Below are positions 35,936 through 43,935 of a DNA stretch of 64,000 nucleotides, piece after piece. Below the pieces are notes generated by a model. The model saw only the letters and a program-made list of their open reading frames with translations. It was not told the origin of the DNA and did not search any database. Source of the stretch: Murimonas intestini (lineage in GTDB: Bacteria; Bacillota; Clostridia; Lachnospirales; Lachnospiraceae); the NCBI RefSeq assembly GCF_024622195.1, contig NZ_JANKBI010000006.1:1-64000 (forward strand), written 5' to 3'. The translations under genes and the position numbers were made by a program. Each line of letters begins with the position of its first letter. Positions within the stretch are counted from its first letter, which is position 1.

Positions 35936-36517
35936 TTACCTGTGTGCAATCACACTATCGATAATCCCGTATGCCTTTGCTTCTTCCGCACTCATATAAT
36001 GGTCTCTTTCAGTATCCACTTCGATGACTTCCAGAGGCTGTCCGGTGTTTGCCGCCAGTTCCTGATTCAGTTTCTTCTTTGTCTGCAGGATCTGATCTGC
36101 AACTATTTTAATATCTGTTGCCTGTCCCTTTGCACCGCCTGAAGGCTGGTGGATCATAATCTCAGCATTGGGAAGCGCAAAACGCTTTCCTTTTGCTCCG
36201 CCCGCCAGAAGGAAGGCACCCATACTGGCTGCCATACCCATACAGATTGTGGAGACATCGCATTTAATATAGTGCATTGTATCATAAATCGCCCATCCGG
36301 CTGAAACAGAACCTCCCGGACTGTTGATATACAAATGTATATCCTTTCCCGGATCCTCGGATTCCAGGAACAGCAGCTGCGCAACTATTAAGTTGGCGCT
36401 GACATCGTTAACCTCTTCTCCAAGGAATATGATCCTGTCACTTAATAATCTTGAATAGATATCATAGGATCTTTCGCCTCTGCTTGTCTGTTCAATGACA
36501 TATGGCACTAAGCTCAT
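35936..36517 (-). CDS. clpP: ATP-dependent Clp protease proteolytic subunit ClpP
   Basis: This 193-residue serine peptidase has the triad Ser in GMAASMGAFLL, His in MIHQPSGG and a later Asp (EVDTERDHYMSA). The N-terminal LVPYVIEQTSRGERSYDIYSRLL is nearly invariant in Firmicutes. It assembles into the tetradecameric chamber served by ClpX. It is encoded between tig and clpX, with GAGAGGAG before the start. Confidence 0.97.
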   Translation of the reverse strand: MSLVPYVIEQTSRGERSYDIYSRLLSDRIIFLGEEVNDVSANLIVAQLLFLESEDPGKDIHLYINSPGGSVSAGWAIYDTMHYIKCDVSTICMGMAASMGAFLLAGGAKGKRFALPNAEIMIHQPSGGAKGQATDIKIVADQILQTKKKLNQELAANTGQPLEVIEVDTERDHYMSAEEAKAYGIIDSVIAHR

Positions 36518-36587
36518 GATGATTCTCCTCTCATAGAGCTACCATCCGCTGCGCGGCCAGTAAACTCTTAAATGCCTTTAATTTCAA

Positions 36588-37874
36588 TTAAACCTCTTTA
36601 GCTGCCTCAGTTACAAGAGCAACTGCTTCCTGGATAGCCAGATCATTCTTCATCTGGTCTCTCTCAGCATCGCCCATAAGTTCTTTTAACTTATCAGCTT
36701 CCATCTTATACATTTCAGCCATCTTGGCGATCTCTTCATCCATCTTTTCATCGCTGATCTCAATGTTTTCAGCTTTAGCAACAGCTTCTAATACAAGGCT
36801 GTTCTGGATACGCTTCTCAGCTTCCGGCCTCATCTGCTCAAATAACTTCTCTGCTGTCATGCCTGTGAACTGGAAGTACTGCTCGATGGTAAGTCCCTGT
36901 GACTGGATCCTTCTTGCGAAATCATCTGCCATCTGTCTTACCTGCTCGTCTACCATTGCACCCGGGATCTCCATCTCGGCATTTTCAACGATCTTGGCAA
37001 CAACCTTGTTCTGTTTAGCTGTCTTAGCTTCAGCAGCCTTTTTCTCAGACAGGTTCTTGCGGATGTCTTCTTTGTATTCTTCCATTGTCTCAAATTCAGA
37101 CACATCTTTAGCAAAATCATCATCTGCTTCAGGAAGCTCTTTTACTTTGATCTCATTTACTTTGCATTTAAATACTGCTGCTTTTCCTGCCAGCTCTGCT
37201 GCCTGGTACTCTTCTGGGAAAGTCACGTTAACTTCCATGTCTTCGCCCAGCTTAGCCCCTACAAGCTGATCTTCAAATCCCGGGATAAAGCTTCCGGAAC
37301 CGATAGTCAGGCTGTAATTCTCGCCCTTGCCGCCGTCAAATGCAACCCCGTCAACAAATCCTTCGAAGTCTAATTTGATGATGTCGCCGTTTTCAACAGC
37401 TCTGTCATCTACATCGATCATTCTGGAATTGTTTTCTCTCTCTTTGTCGATCTCCTTCTGGATCTCTTCATCTGTCACTTCAACAGGTGTCTTTTCAACT
37501 TCCACACCCATGTAATCACCTAATGTGACAACAGGCTTAACAGCAACTTCTGCTGTGAAGATGAAAGTCTTGCCTTTTTCAATCTGAACCACGTCAATCT
37601 TAGGACGTGACACGATATCCAGTTCACAGTTCTCTATTTCCTTTGCATACGCTTCAGGAATCAGCTCATTTGCCGCATCTTCATAGAAAACTCCCTTGCC
37701 GTACATCTTTTCGATCATAGCAAGAGGTGCTTTTCCTTTACGGAATCCCGGCATAGAGATCTTGCCTTTATTCTTCTGGTATACTTTCTGGATTGCATTG
37801 TTAAAATCTTCAGCGGCTGTCTCAATTGTCAGCTTCGCCATGTTCTTCTCTAACTTCTCTACCTGTAAACTCAT
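36588..37874 (-). CDS. tig: Trigger factor
   Basis: This 428-residue ribosome-bound chaperone and prolyl isomerase has the ribosome-docking signature GFRKGKAP near residue 45, a central FKBP domain (residues about 150-245, GDIIKLDFEGFVDG to ITFPEEY-like VTFPEEYQAAELAGK) and a C-terminal helical cradle. It heads the tig-clpP-clpX-lon-engB block, in which folding and degradation functions are linked. Confidence 0.97.
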   Translation of the reverse strand: MSLQVEKLEKNMAKLTIETAAEDFNNAIQKVYQKNKGKISMPGFRKGKAPLAMIEKMYGKGVFYEDAANELIPEAYAKEIENCELDIVSRPKIDVVQIEKGKTFIFTAEVAVKPVVTLGDYMGVEVEKTPVEVTDEEIQKEIDKERENNSRMIDVDDRAVENGDIIKLDFEGFVDGVAFDGGKGENYSLTIGSGSFIPGFEDQLVGAKLGEDMEVNVTFPEEYQAAELAGKAAVFKCKVNEIKVKELPEADDDFAKDVSEFETMEEYKEDIRKNLSEKKAAEAKTAKQNKVVAKIVENAEMEIPGAMVDEQVRQMADDFARRIQSQGLTIEQYFQFTGMTAEKLFEQMRPEAEKRIQNSLVLEAVAKAENIEISDEKMDEEIAKMAEMYKMEADKLKELMGDAERDQMKNDLAIQEAVALVTEAAKEV

Positions 37875-38018
37875 GTTATCCTATTTCCTCCTTGATTCTT
37901 ATATGAAAAGCTTCAGGCACAGCTAAAGCCTAAACTGCCTAAACTTATCCATACTTACAGTCATTTTAATAGTATAGCATACGCATTTCCAAAATGCCAC
38001 CCTTTTTTCAGCGCTTTA

Positions 38019-38573
38019 TCAACTTTTTAGAAACATTACTGACTGGCCTATTTTAACGGCCTCATGGCTTCCCACAAGCTGTTCGGCCAACTTTAAAGCA
38101 AAGGGAAGCGCTGTACCCATCCCCCTGCTGGTGGTGATATTCCCATCCACCACCACGTCCTCTTCCAGCACCCGGGCTCCCTTAAGCCTGTCCTCAAATC
38201 CGGGATAGCATACGGCATCTCTGCCCTCCAGCAGTCCCAGGTCCCCAAGAACACTCGGTGCAGCACAGATAGCTGCAATTTTTCTGCCTGCCCCTGCCGC
38301 CTCTCTAAGCAGCCCGCACAGCCCTCTGTGTTCTCCCAGATTCCTTGTGCCCGGCATTCCGCCGGGCAGGACCAGCATGTCTGCATCCCCAAAATCACAC
38401 TCTTCAAACAGAACATCCGCCTCCACATGTATCTCATGCGCCCCGCAGATATTCCTGCTTCCGGTAACAGAGACAGTCTGAATCCCAATTCCTGCCCTCC
38501 TTAAAATATCCACAACAGTCAATCCCTCAATCTCCTCAAACCCATCTGCCAAAAACAAATATACTCTGCCCAT
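38019..38573 (-). CDS. DJ-1/PfpI family protein (YajL-like)
   Basis: This 184-residue protein has the DJ-1 layout: the conserved Glu in LADGFEEIEG, LPGGMPGTRNL, and the reactive Cys of the nucleophile elbow in AAICAAPSVLG. Members are deglycase-like or chaperone-like stress proteins; the exact activity is uncertain. The start at 38573 is placed at the second of two ATGs behind AGGAGG. It appears monocistronic. Confidence 0.88.
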   Translation of the reverse strand: MGRVYLFLADGFEEIEGLTVVDILRRAGIGIQTVSVTGSRNICGAHEIHVEADVLFEECDFGDADMLVLPGGMPGTRNLGEHRGLCGLLREAAGAGRKIAAICAAPSVLGDLGLLEGRDAVCYPGFEDRLKGARVLEEDVVVDGNITTSRGMGTALPFALKLAEQLVGSHEAVKIGQSVMFLKS

Positions 38574-38742
38574 CATTAACCTCCTGATCTTCACATGCCC
38601 GCGCATATACCGCCGCATGATACCTTGTGCTATAACAGTTCCATAATTGTTATTTTAACAGAAGATGGGGAGGATTTCTACTCTAATTGTGGGACTGCAG
38701 ATGATTACTGGCTGAGAGGACGCTTTGCATTGTGAATGGTGA

Positions 38743-39019
38743 ATCAGCGTGAGGAACAGGCAGGCGGCCAGGTGGTATCGTGGTTCTGTCCGAACCGCTG
38801 CGTCCTGAAAATCTAAGGCTCCAAAGTCTGCTCGAACCGTGAAAGGCGGCCGGAAACTCGGTCCGTTTGCCCGATGCAAACGCCCCTCAGACAGCTCCGG
38901 CCTTGAGCGCAAGCGCTCACTTTCACTGACCGCAGCCTCTGGAGCCTAAGATTTTCATGTCCTCGCTATAGTCCTTCACCGCGATACCACCTGGCCGCCT
39001 GCCTGTTCCTCACGCTGAT
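38743..39019. repeat. 277-bp nested inverted-repeat element (MITE-like or structured RNA)
   Basis: The gap from 38574 to 39215 is dominated by this element. The outer arms, 38743-38780 and 38982-39019, are perfectly complementary over 38 bases. Inside, GAAAATCTAAGGCTCC (38807-38822) pairs with 38941-38956 except for one position, GGCCGGA pairs with TCCGGCC, CGTTTGC with GCAAACG, and GAGCGC with GCGCTC. The whole folds as a long stem with a branched head. An 85-codon minus-strand frame crosses it but looks like a by-product. No transposase or target duplication is seen. The rest of the gap shows nothing recognisable. Confidence 0.8.
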
Positions 39020-39215
39020 GCTATAGTTCTTGGTGCAAAGCTGGCTCCCATAATGAGGAGGGAGGATAAGTGAAGTCATTACGTTATTGGATTCCCGGAA
39101 TAGAATGAAATCAGCAATATATTTACCGCATATCTTGTAAAAATATAATCTTTTTATGGTATACTAATAAACATCACCGCATTCTCATCATAATCAAAAC
39201 CAGGAGGTCATTAGC

Positions 39216-39686
39216 ATGGAAATTGAACGTAAATATCTGATTGAAGAATTGCCGGAAGATCTTGAGAATTATCCTTTTCATATCATTGAGCAGGGATACC
39301 TTAATACGGAGCCTGTTGTGCGCATACGGCGGCAGGATGATGACTATATACTTACCTATAAATCAAAGGGGCTTATGGTGAGGGAAGAATATAATCTGCC
39401 TCTGACAAAAGAAGCTTATGAACATCTGTCTTCTAAAGTGGACGGATATATGATAAGCAAGACACGTTATCTGATTCCTCTGGATGCCGGACATACTATC
39501 GAGCTTGATATTTTTCACGGCCATCTGGACGGGCTGAAGATGGCTGAAGTGGAGTTTGCCGCCAAAGAAGAAGCAGACAGTTTTGTGCCTCCTCTCTGGT
39601 TTGGCAGAGATGTCACTTTTTCCGGCGAGTACCATAACAGTCAGCTCAGTCAGAACGACAGCAGGCCGCAGACACCGGGAAAATAA
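39216..39686 (+). CDS. CYTH domain protein (triphosphatase-like)
   Basis: This 156-residue protein begins with the CYTH signature MEIERKYLI (ExExK) and continues with the alternating charged strands typical of the triphosphate tunnel (VVRIRRQDDDYILTYKSKG, ELDIFHG, KMAEVEF). The family hydrolyses inorganic or nucleoside triphosphates, or rarely makes cyclic AMP; small bacterial members such as this are mostly triphosphatases. CAGGAGG precedes the ATG. The last codons are rich in Gln, Asn and Ser and overlap a downstream hairpin. Confidence 0.9.
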   Translation: MEIERKYLIEELPEDLENYPFHIIEQGYLNTEPVVRIRRQDDDYILTYKSKGLMVREEYNLPLTKEAYEHLSSKVDGYMISKTRYLIPLDAGHTIELDIFHGHLDGLKMAEVEFAAKEEADSFVPPLWFGRDVTFSGEYHNSQLSQNDSRPQTPGK

Positions 39687-39705
39687 ACTCCCGGTCCTCT
39701 GCGGC
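39665..39705 (+). terminator. Hairpin overlapping the CYTH gene stop
   Basis: The arms GCCGCAGACACCGGGA and TCCCGGTCCTCTGCGGC pair with one or two mismatches, and the stop codon lies in the loop region. No T run follows, so termination is uncertain. Confidence 0.5.
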
Positions 39706-39747
39706 CCGCAATTCATGTTAATTTTTGTTATCTTCTTAAACCATTTT

Positions 39748-39945
39748 TCACATACGCTGATTGATATATCCCATCATTTCCTCAACTGTTAAACAGTCAT
39801 CAGGAAGATAATAATCTCTTCTCTCCAGTCTGCGTTCAATCAGATCCGCCTGCCATCTTGCTGCCGTACAGCAGACTCCAGACAGTAATCCTGTCCCCAT
39901 CACTTTGCTAGTTTCCAGTTTCATTCCAAGCTCCAGTAATTTCAT
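39748..39945 (-). CDS. Small hypothetical protein
   Basis: This 65-residue frame has AGCAGGAGAG before its ATG. The product is not recognised. It has a Gly/Cys-containing mildly hydrophobic centre (GTGLLSGVCCTAARWQADLI), an Arg/Glu-rich helix, and an acidic end (LPDDCLTVEEMMGYINQRM). It lies between the CYTH gene and the two XRE regulators, opposite in direction to both. The ribosome binding site supports a real gene, but nothing shows its role. Confidence 0.55.
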   Translation of the reverse strand: MKLLELGMKLETSKVMGTGLLSGVCCTAARWQADLIERRLERRDYYLPDDCLTVEEMMGYINQRM

Positions 39946-40135
39946 ATTCTCTCTCCTGCTTCCTACATTAAATTATGACATCATGATATAACTATATTAC
40001 TATCAAACAGTTGATTTTTGCAACACTTTGTTGCTATTTTCTGTAACATAATCCCCTTCTGATACATTCTGTAACTGAATCGACTATTCTTTGCAATTAT
40101 TGGTATAATAGGTACAGTTTAAGGGGGGTGATTAC

Positions 40136-40495
40136 ATGCAATCTACTTTAGGAGAACGTCTTAAAATACTACGCCACAATAACAACATGACTCAGGAAGA
40201 GGTAAGCAAGTATCTCAATGTACAACGTCAGTCATACTCACATTATGAAAACGATAAGCGTATGCCTTCCCTGGATATACTTATACGCCTCACAAAACTG
40301 TACAGTATATCCCTGACTTCCCTGCTCGATGCTGCTGCCTCATATGAAGAAGAAGTAAACAACGTACATCTTATCCCGCTCAATCAGACTGAGGCAGGTA
40401 TAATCTGTGATTACCGAGCTTTGTCCCCTGTACACCAAAACGACGTGCTGGACTATCTTGCATTCAAAAAATTCGTTTCTGGCAGAAAGGAATAA
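40136..40495 (+). CDS. XRE-family helix-turn-helix regulator
   Basis: This 119-residue protein has a Cro/C1-type DNA-binding domain at residues 5-62 (LGERLKILRHNNNMTQEEVSKYLNVQRQSYSHYENDKRMPSLDILIRL motif order) and a 50-residue tail that may dimerise. GGGGGGTG precedes the ATG. It is followed by a second, smaller XRE gene on the same strand. No phage or toxin gene is adjacent, so the target is unknown. Confidence 0.88.
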   Translation: MQSTLGERLKILRHNNNMTQEEVSKYLNVQRQSYSHYENDKRMPSLDILIRLTKLYSISLTSLLDAAASYEEEVNNVHLIPLNQTEAGIICDYRALSPVHQNDVLDYLAFKKFVSGRKE

Positions 40496-40659
40496 GGCTG
40501 CCGTTTTCCCCTATTACTTCTATCATGGTTTTCAGCTGATATTATACTACTACATCTCACTTTTTGCAACTTATTACTTCGCAAAAGTTAATATATAGTT
40601 TGTTCAGTTTTTCTTTTGACAAGACTACACTATATGTATTGTCAAAAGGAGGCTTAAAT

Positions 40660-40905
40660 ATGGATAAAGACCAGATTAAGCAAAAACATATTAAAGAGTA
40701 CCGCCAAATCGGTCTCCTCATCGCTTATCACAGAAAGCTGAACGGCTATACGCAGCAGCAGCTGGCTAAAAGCATCAACATAAGCCGTACCCATTTAAGT
40801 AATATAGAGGCTCCTGATGCTGCCACATCTTTTTCCCTTGAGATACTGTTTCAGATCTCGGATGCATTAAATGTTCCAGTCAAGAAGTTTTTTGAATTTG
40901 AATAA
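40660..40905 (+). CDS. Small XRE-family helix-turn-helix regulator
   Basis: This 81-residue protein is almost only a DNA-binding domain (GLLIAYHRKLNGYTQQQLAK and SINISRTHLSNIE). The ATG at 40660 follows AAAAGGAGG; the frame open from 40564 has no support. It lies 165 bases after the other XRE gene, with a possible promoter between (TTGACA near 40616), and is followed by a terminator. Confidence 0.85.
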   Translation: MDKDQIKQKHIKEYRQIGLLIAYHRKLNGYTQQQLAKSINISRTHLSNIEAPDAATSFSLEILFQISDALNVPVKKFFEFE

Positions 40906-40927
40906 CCAATATGACCATAATAACGGC

Positions 40928-40960
40928 AAGGGTGCTGCATTTTAAACTGCAGCACCCTTT
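40928..40960. terminator. Bidirectional terminator between XRE and sufB genes
   Basis: AAGGGTGCTGCA and TGCAGCACCCTT form a 12-bp hairpin with a short T or A run on each side, placed between convergent genes. Confidence 0.8.
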
Positions 40961-41001
40961 AACTGTCCCCTTCTATCTAAACCACCTGTTTTCGTTCAGA
41001 A

Positions 41002-41925
41002 CTATTTCAGGAAGTCTTCGATTATAACAGCCTCCGCTTCAGACTCTGTCAGCCCGAAAGTACGCAGCTTGATAAGCTGGGCGCTGTTTATTCTCCCGAT
41101 CGCAGCTTCATGGATGATCTGGGCATCCAGATAGTTGGCATTGATTTCAGGAATTGAGGAGACTCTGGCCTGATCCATGATAATAGAATCACATTGTATA
41201 TGGGCATGGCAAAGGGCATTCCCCACTGCTTTCGGATGGAATACCTGGCTGGATCTGCCTCTGGCCACAGAACGCGATACGATCTGAGCGGAACTGTCAT
41301 CTCCATTTAACTGCACTTCCATATTAGAAATGGCGCTCTGCTCCCCATGGGTCATCAGCTTTTCAGTCACATACAGCCTTGCATTTTTCCCTGCTTCCAC
41401 ATATGTTTCTCTGACAGTTGAATCAACGCCCTTTATCTGTGCCGTGTCCAGAGTGAAAACCGAATTCTCTCCCATATAAATCTTTGTTGCTGGATTGAGT
41501 ATTTTCTCCCCTGTCCCCTCTCCTTCCCCGTAATGTTTTTCTTCGTAGCGTACTGCTGCATTTTTCCCTACATGGAAGGAATGGATGCCGTCATGTCTTG
41601 CTTCATTGCACCCATCATTGTGTATGGCACAGCCGGCCACTATAATTACGTCCGCACCATCTTCCACATAGAAATCATTATAGACTACATCCGTCATACC
41701 GGATGCCGCTACCACTACAGGTATGTGTATCTCTTCTCCCTTTGTCCCTCCGCTGATATAGACATCTATGCCAGGATTATCCTTTTTCTTTACAATCCTG
41801 ATATTTTCTGTATCTCCATGGCAGACTGCCTGCCCGTTATATCTCAGGTTAAAAGCGCCTTTCTGTCTGAATCCTCTCTCATCTATGAATTTTAATATCC
41901 TACTCGTCACTGCATCCAGTTTCAT
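41002..41925 (-). CDS. SufB/SufD-family Fe-S cluster scaffold protein
   Basis: This 307-residue protein has the SufB/SufD beta-helix core, with the conserved segments VVAASGMTDVVYNDFYVEDGADVIIVAGCAIH, FHVGKNAAVRYEEKHYGEG and the C-terminal HEAAIGRINSAQLIKLRTFGLTESEAEAVIIEDFL. It is shorter than a typical SufB (about 470) and is encoded only with SufC, without SufD, SufS or SufU, the minimal SufBC (SMS-type) arrangement of some anaerobes. ATG 41925 follows GAGGAGG inside the sufC end, and the two genes overlap by 26 bases. Confidence 0.9.
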   Translation of the reverse strand: MKLDAVTSRILKFIDERGFRQKGAFNLRYNGQAVCHGDTENIRIVKKKDNPGIDVYISGGTKGEEIHIPVVVAASGMTDVVYNDFYVEDGADVIIVAGCAIHNDGCNEARHDGIHSFHVGKNAAVRYEEKHYGEGEGTGEKILNPATKIYMGENSVFTLDTAQIKGVDSTVRETYVEAGKNARLYVTEKLMTHGEQSAISNMEVQLNGDDSSAQIVSRSVARGRSSQVFHPKAVGNALCHAHIQCDSIIMDQARVSSIPEINANYLDAQIIHEAAIGRINSAQLIKLRTFGLTESEAEAVIIEDFLK

Positions 41926-42661
41926 TACCTGCACCTCCTCTGTGCTGCATACAGGTACAGCTCCCGGCATCCCCGATCATCAGGCTGGGCAGCATCTCTT
42001 CTTTTTTCCCTATCTTCTGAACCGCTCCGTCTTTGATCACCATTATCCTGTCTGCCATTCTGATGATCCTCTCCTGATGTGATATAAGCAGGATACTCTC
42101 TTTCTTCTCTCTGTGCATCTTCTCAAATTGCTTTATAAGCATTGAAAAGCTCCACAGGTCTATTCCAGCCTCCGGTTCATCAAAAATACTTAATTTATGT
42201 TTTTTGGCAAAGACAGTAGCAATCTCTATCCTTTTCATTTCACCTCCAGAAAGAGTATTGTCCACTTCTCTGTCCTTGTATTCCTTGCCGCACAGGCCTA
42301 CTGCTTTTAAAAGAGAACAGCATTCTTTCCCGGCCAGTTCTCGTCCTGCTGCAAGAGAGAGCAGTCTTGATACCGTCAGCCCTTTGAAACGCGGCGGCTG
42401 CTGGAATGCAAATCCGATTCCTTCAATCGCCCTTTCGTCTATGCTCATATCTGTAATCTCTCTGCCGTCCAGCCAGATTCTTCCCTGGCTGGGAGTTTCG
42501 ATTCCCATGATCAGATTGGCAGCAGTCGATTTTCCTCCGCCGTTTGGGCCTGTTACTACAAGCATTTCACCGTCCTCAACAGTAAAGCTCACATCGGACA
42601 GAATTCTGCGTCGTATTCCATTTTCTTCTGCTTCATAAGATAAGTGTTCAACCTTCAGCAC
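41900..42661 (-). CDS. sufC: SufC-like Fe-S assembly ATPase
   Basis: This 253-residue ABC-type ATPase has Walker A GPNGGGKST, Q loop FAFQQPPRFKG, signature NTLSGGEMKRIEIA, Walker B LSIFDEPEAGID and switch His (LLISHQERI). FDEPEAGID and PPRFKG resemble SufC rather than transport ATPases. It powers SufB in cluster assembly. The start is GTG with AAAGAGG in front. The C-terminal tail contains several Cys (GSCTCMQH, TGCSDE) and overlaps the scaffold gene. Confidence 0.9.
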   Translation of the reverse strand: MLKVEHLSYEAEENGIRRRILSDVSFTVEDGEMLVVTGPNGGGKSTAANLIMGIETPSQGRIWLDGREITDMSIDERAIEGIGFAFQQPPRFKGLTVSRLLSLAAGRELAGKECCSLLKAVGLCGKEYKDREVDNTLSGGEMKRIEIATVFAKKHKLSIFDEPEAGIDLWSFSMLIKQFEKMHREKKESILLISHQERIIRMADRIMVIKDGAVQKIGKKEEMLPSLMIGDAGSCTCMQHRGGAGNETGCSDE

Positions 42662-42678
42662 TTCTATCGCCTCTTTTT

Positions 42679-43512
42679 CTAATTAATGCCGTTTTCCATC
42701 TGAGCCATAAGCGCCTCATGAGAATACGGCTGATCTATTGGCAGGGTAACTCCCAATGAATCTATTGTCAGGGGCTGCCCGTCACCCATGCTGTACCATA
42801 TATCTACACTGTCAGGATTCACAGAGCTGGCATAATTCTGCAGGGTCTTCTGTACACTGTCCAATATGGCATATGTCATCTGTTCACTGTCAAAAACATG
42901 GAATTCATCAGCCTGATTTTCCGGAGGCCCTGTAAAGATAGAAGATTCAGGTGAAAATGCAACGGATATTCCGCCTTTTCCGCTGTATATCTCGTCAGCA
43001 AGTGTCAGATTCCATCCTGTCAGATCTGCAATTCCCTGTATCAGGCCGGCGGGCGTTTCCTCACCATTATACGGATATGTCTGAAAATCCTCTCCTCCCA
43101 GAGTTATGTACAGCATCAGATCCTTCCGCACATCTGCGGTACCCTGAGTCTCTGCTGTTGTTCCCGTGTCTGCTCCCACAGGCTGGCCCTCCGTGGTATA
43201 CACCTCTTCATCTATACCCTCTGTGCTCTGCCCGTCTGTACTTTCCCCTTCTGTATTTTGCTCCTCTGTAATCTGTCCCTCTGTTTTCTGCTCTTCCGGC
43301 ATTGTTTCTGTCTGATCATTCTCAGTCTGTGTTCCGGCCGCTTTAGTTTCATCATTCTGTTTTGCCGCGGTTTCTGTACTCTGTATTTCCTGAGCCGCCT
43401 TTGTCTCTTTTCCCGTTTCCTTCTGCTGGCTGCTGCAGCCTGCTGCCAGGCTGAGTGAAGCCGCGCACAGTGAAAAACAGCATATAGCGGCCATTAACTT
43501 TTTATTCATCAT
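42679..43512 (-). CDS. Lipoprotein with GerMN-like domain
   Basis: This 277-residue protein is exported and lipid-anchored: signal peptide with lipobox LAAGC near residue 25. Residues about 30-130 form a low-complexity linker rich in Thr, Glu and Gln (repeated TEGQ/TEGE units), and the C-terminal 140 residues resemble a GerMN/sporulation-type domain (DLMLYITLGGEDFQTYPY and a repeated strand-helix layout). The start at 43512 follows AGGAGG. It precedes sufC by 17 bases on the same strand, an odd partnership that may be only transcriptional. Confidence 0.75.
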   Translation of the reverse strand: MMNKKLMAAICCFSLCAASLSLAAGCSSQQKETGKETKAAQEIQSTETAAKQNDETKAAGTQTENDQTETMPEEQKTEGQITEEQNTEGESTDGQSTEGIDEEVYTTEGQPVGADTGTTAETQGTADVRKDLMLYITLGGEDFQTYPYNGEETPAGLIQGIADLTGWNLTLADEIYSGKGGISVAFSPESSIFTGPPENQADEFHVFDSEQMTYAILDSVQKTLQNYASSVNPDSVDIWYSMGDGQPLTIDSLGVTLPIDQPYSHEALMAQMENGIN

Positions 43513-43662
43513 ATTCTGCCTCCTGTCTGACTGCTGAACAGTCATTTATAATTTCTGGTCCCAGGGTCATTTTACCACATTTCGGTACGTTTGTTAATTA
43601 TAGTTGTATATTGCATCTTTTGTAACTATTACAATTTTTTTTAATAATTTTAAATTTAGGGG

Positions 43663-43691
43663 TTGACATTTTTCGAATAATACTATAAAAT
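43663..43691 (+). promoter_or_regulatory. Promoter of the tRNA-Arg gene
   Basis: TTGACA at 43663-43668, a 17-base spacer and TAAAAT at 43686-43691 give a strong sigma-A promoter about 18 bases before the tRNA. Confidence 0.8.
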
Positions 43692-43709
43692 AAGCTTCGT
43701 TGTTGAGAT

Positions 43710-43783
<74 letters not shown>

Positions 43784-43793
43784 TTGTTTTAGG

Positions 43794-43825
43794 CGGTTTC
43801 CCAGATTGTGGGAAACCGTTTTTTT
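43794..43825 (+). terminator. Terminator after tRNA-Arg
   Basis: CGGTTTCCCA and TGGGAAACCG form a hairpin followed by TTTTTTT. Confidence 0.9.
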
Positions 43826-43935
43826 GTCTTTGACCAACATTTGACTAACAAGTTGTTTTCGCTTAAAGTTGTTACTTAAATTCAGCCCGTCCTTTAAAAT
43901 ATCAGCCGGCAGGCTGGGGAGAATGCATCTTTTTT

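Noticed and set aside
38655..38912. 85-codon minus-strand frame across the inverted-repeat element
   Set aside because: It has no ribosome binding site, its codons simply follow the palindromic sequence, and the product resembles no family. The element itself explains the frame.
43784..43860. Integrase attachment site downstream of tRNA-Arg
   Set aside because: Sequence such as TTTGACCAACATTTGACTAACA after the tRNA is suggestive, but no integrase gene or second att repeat is visible in the window.
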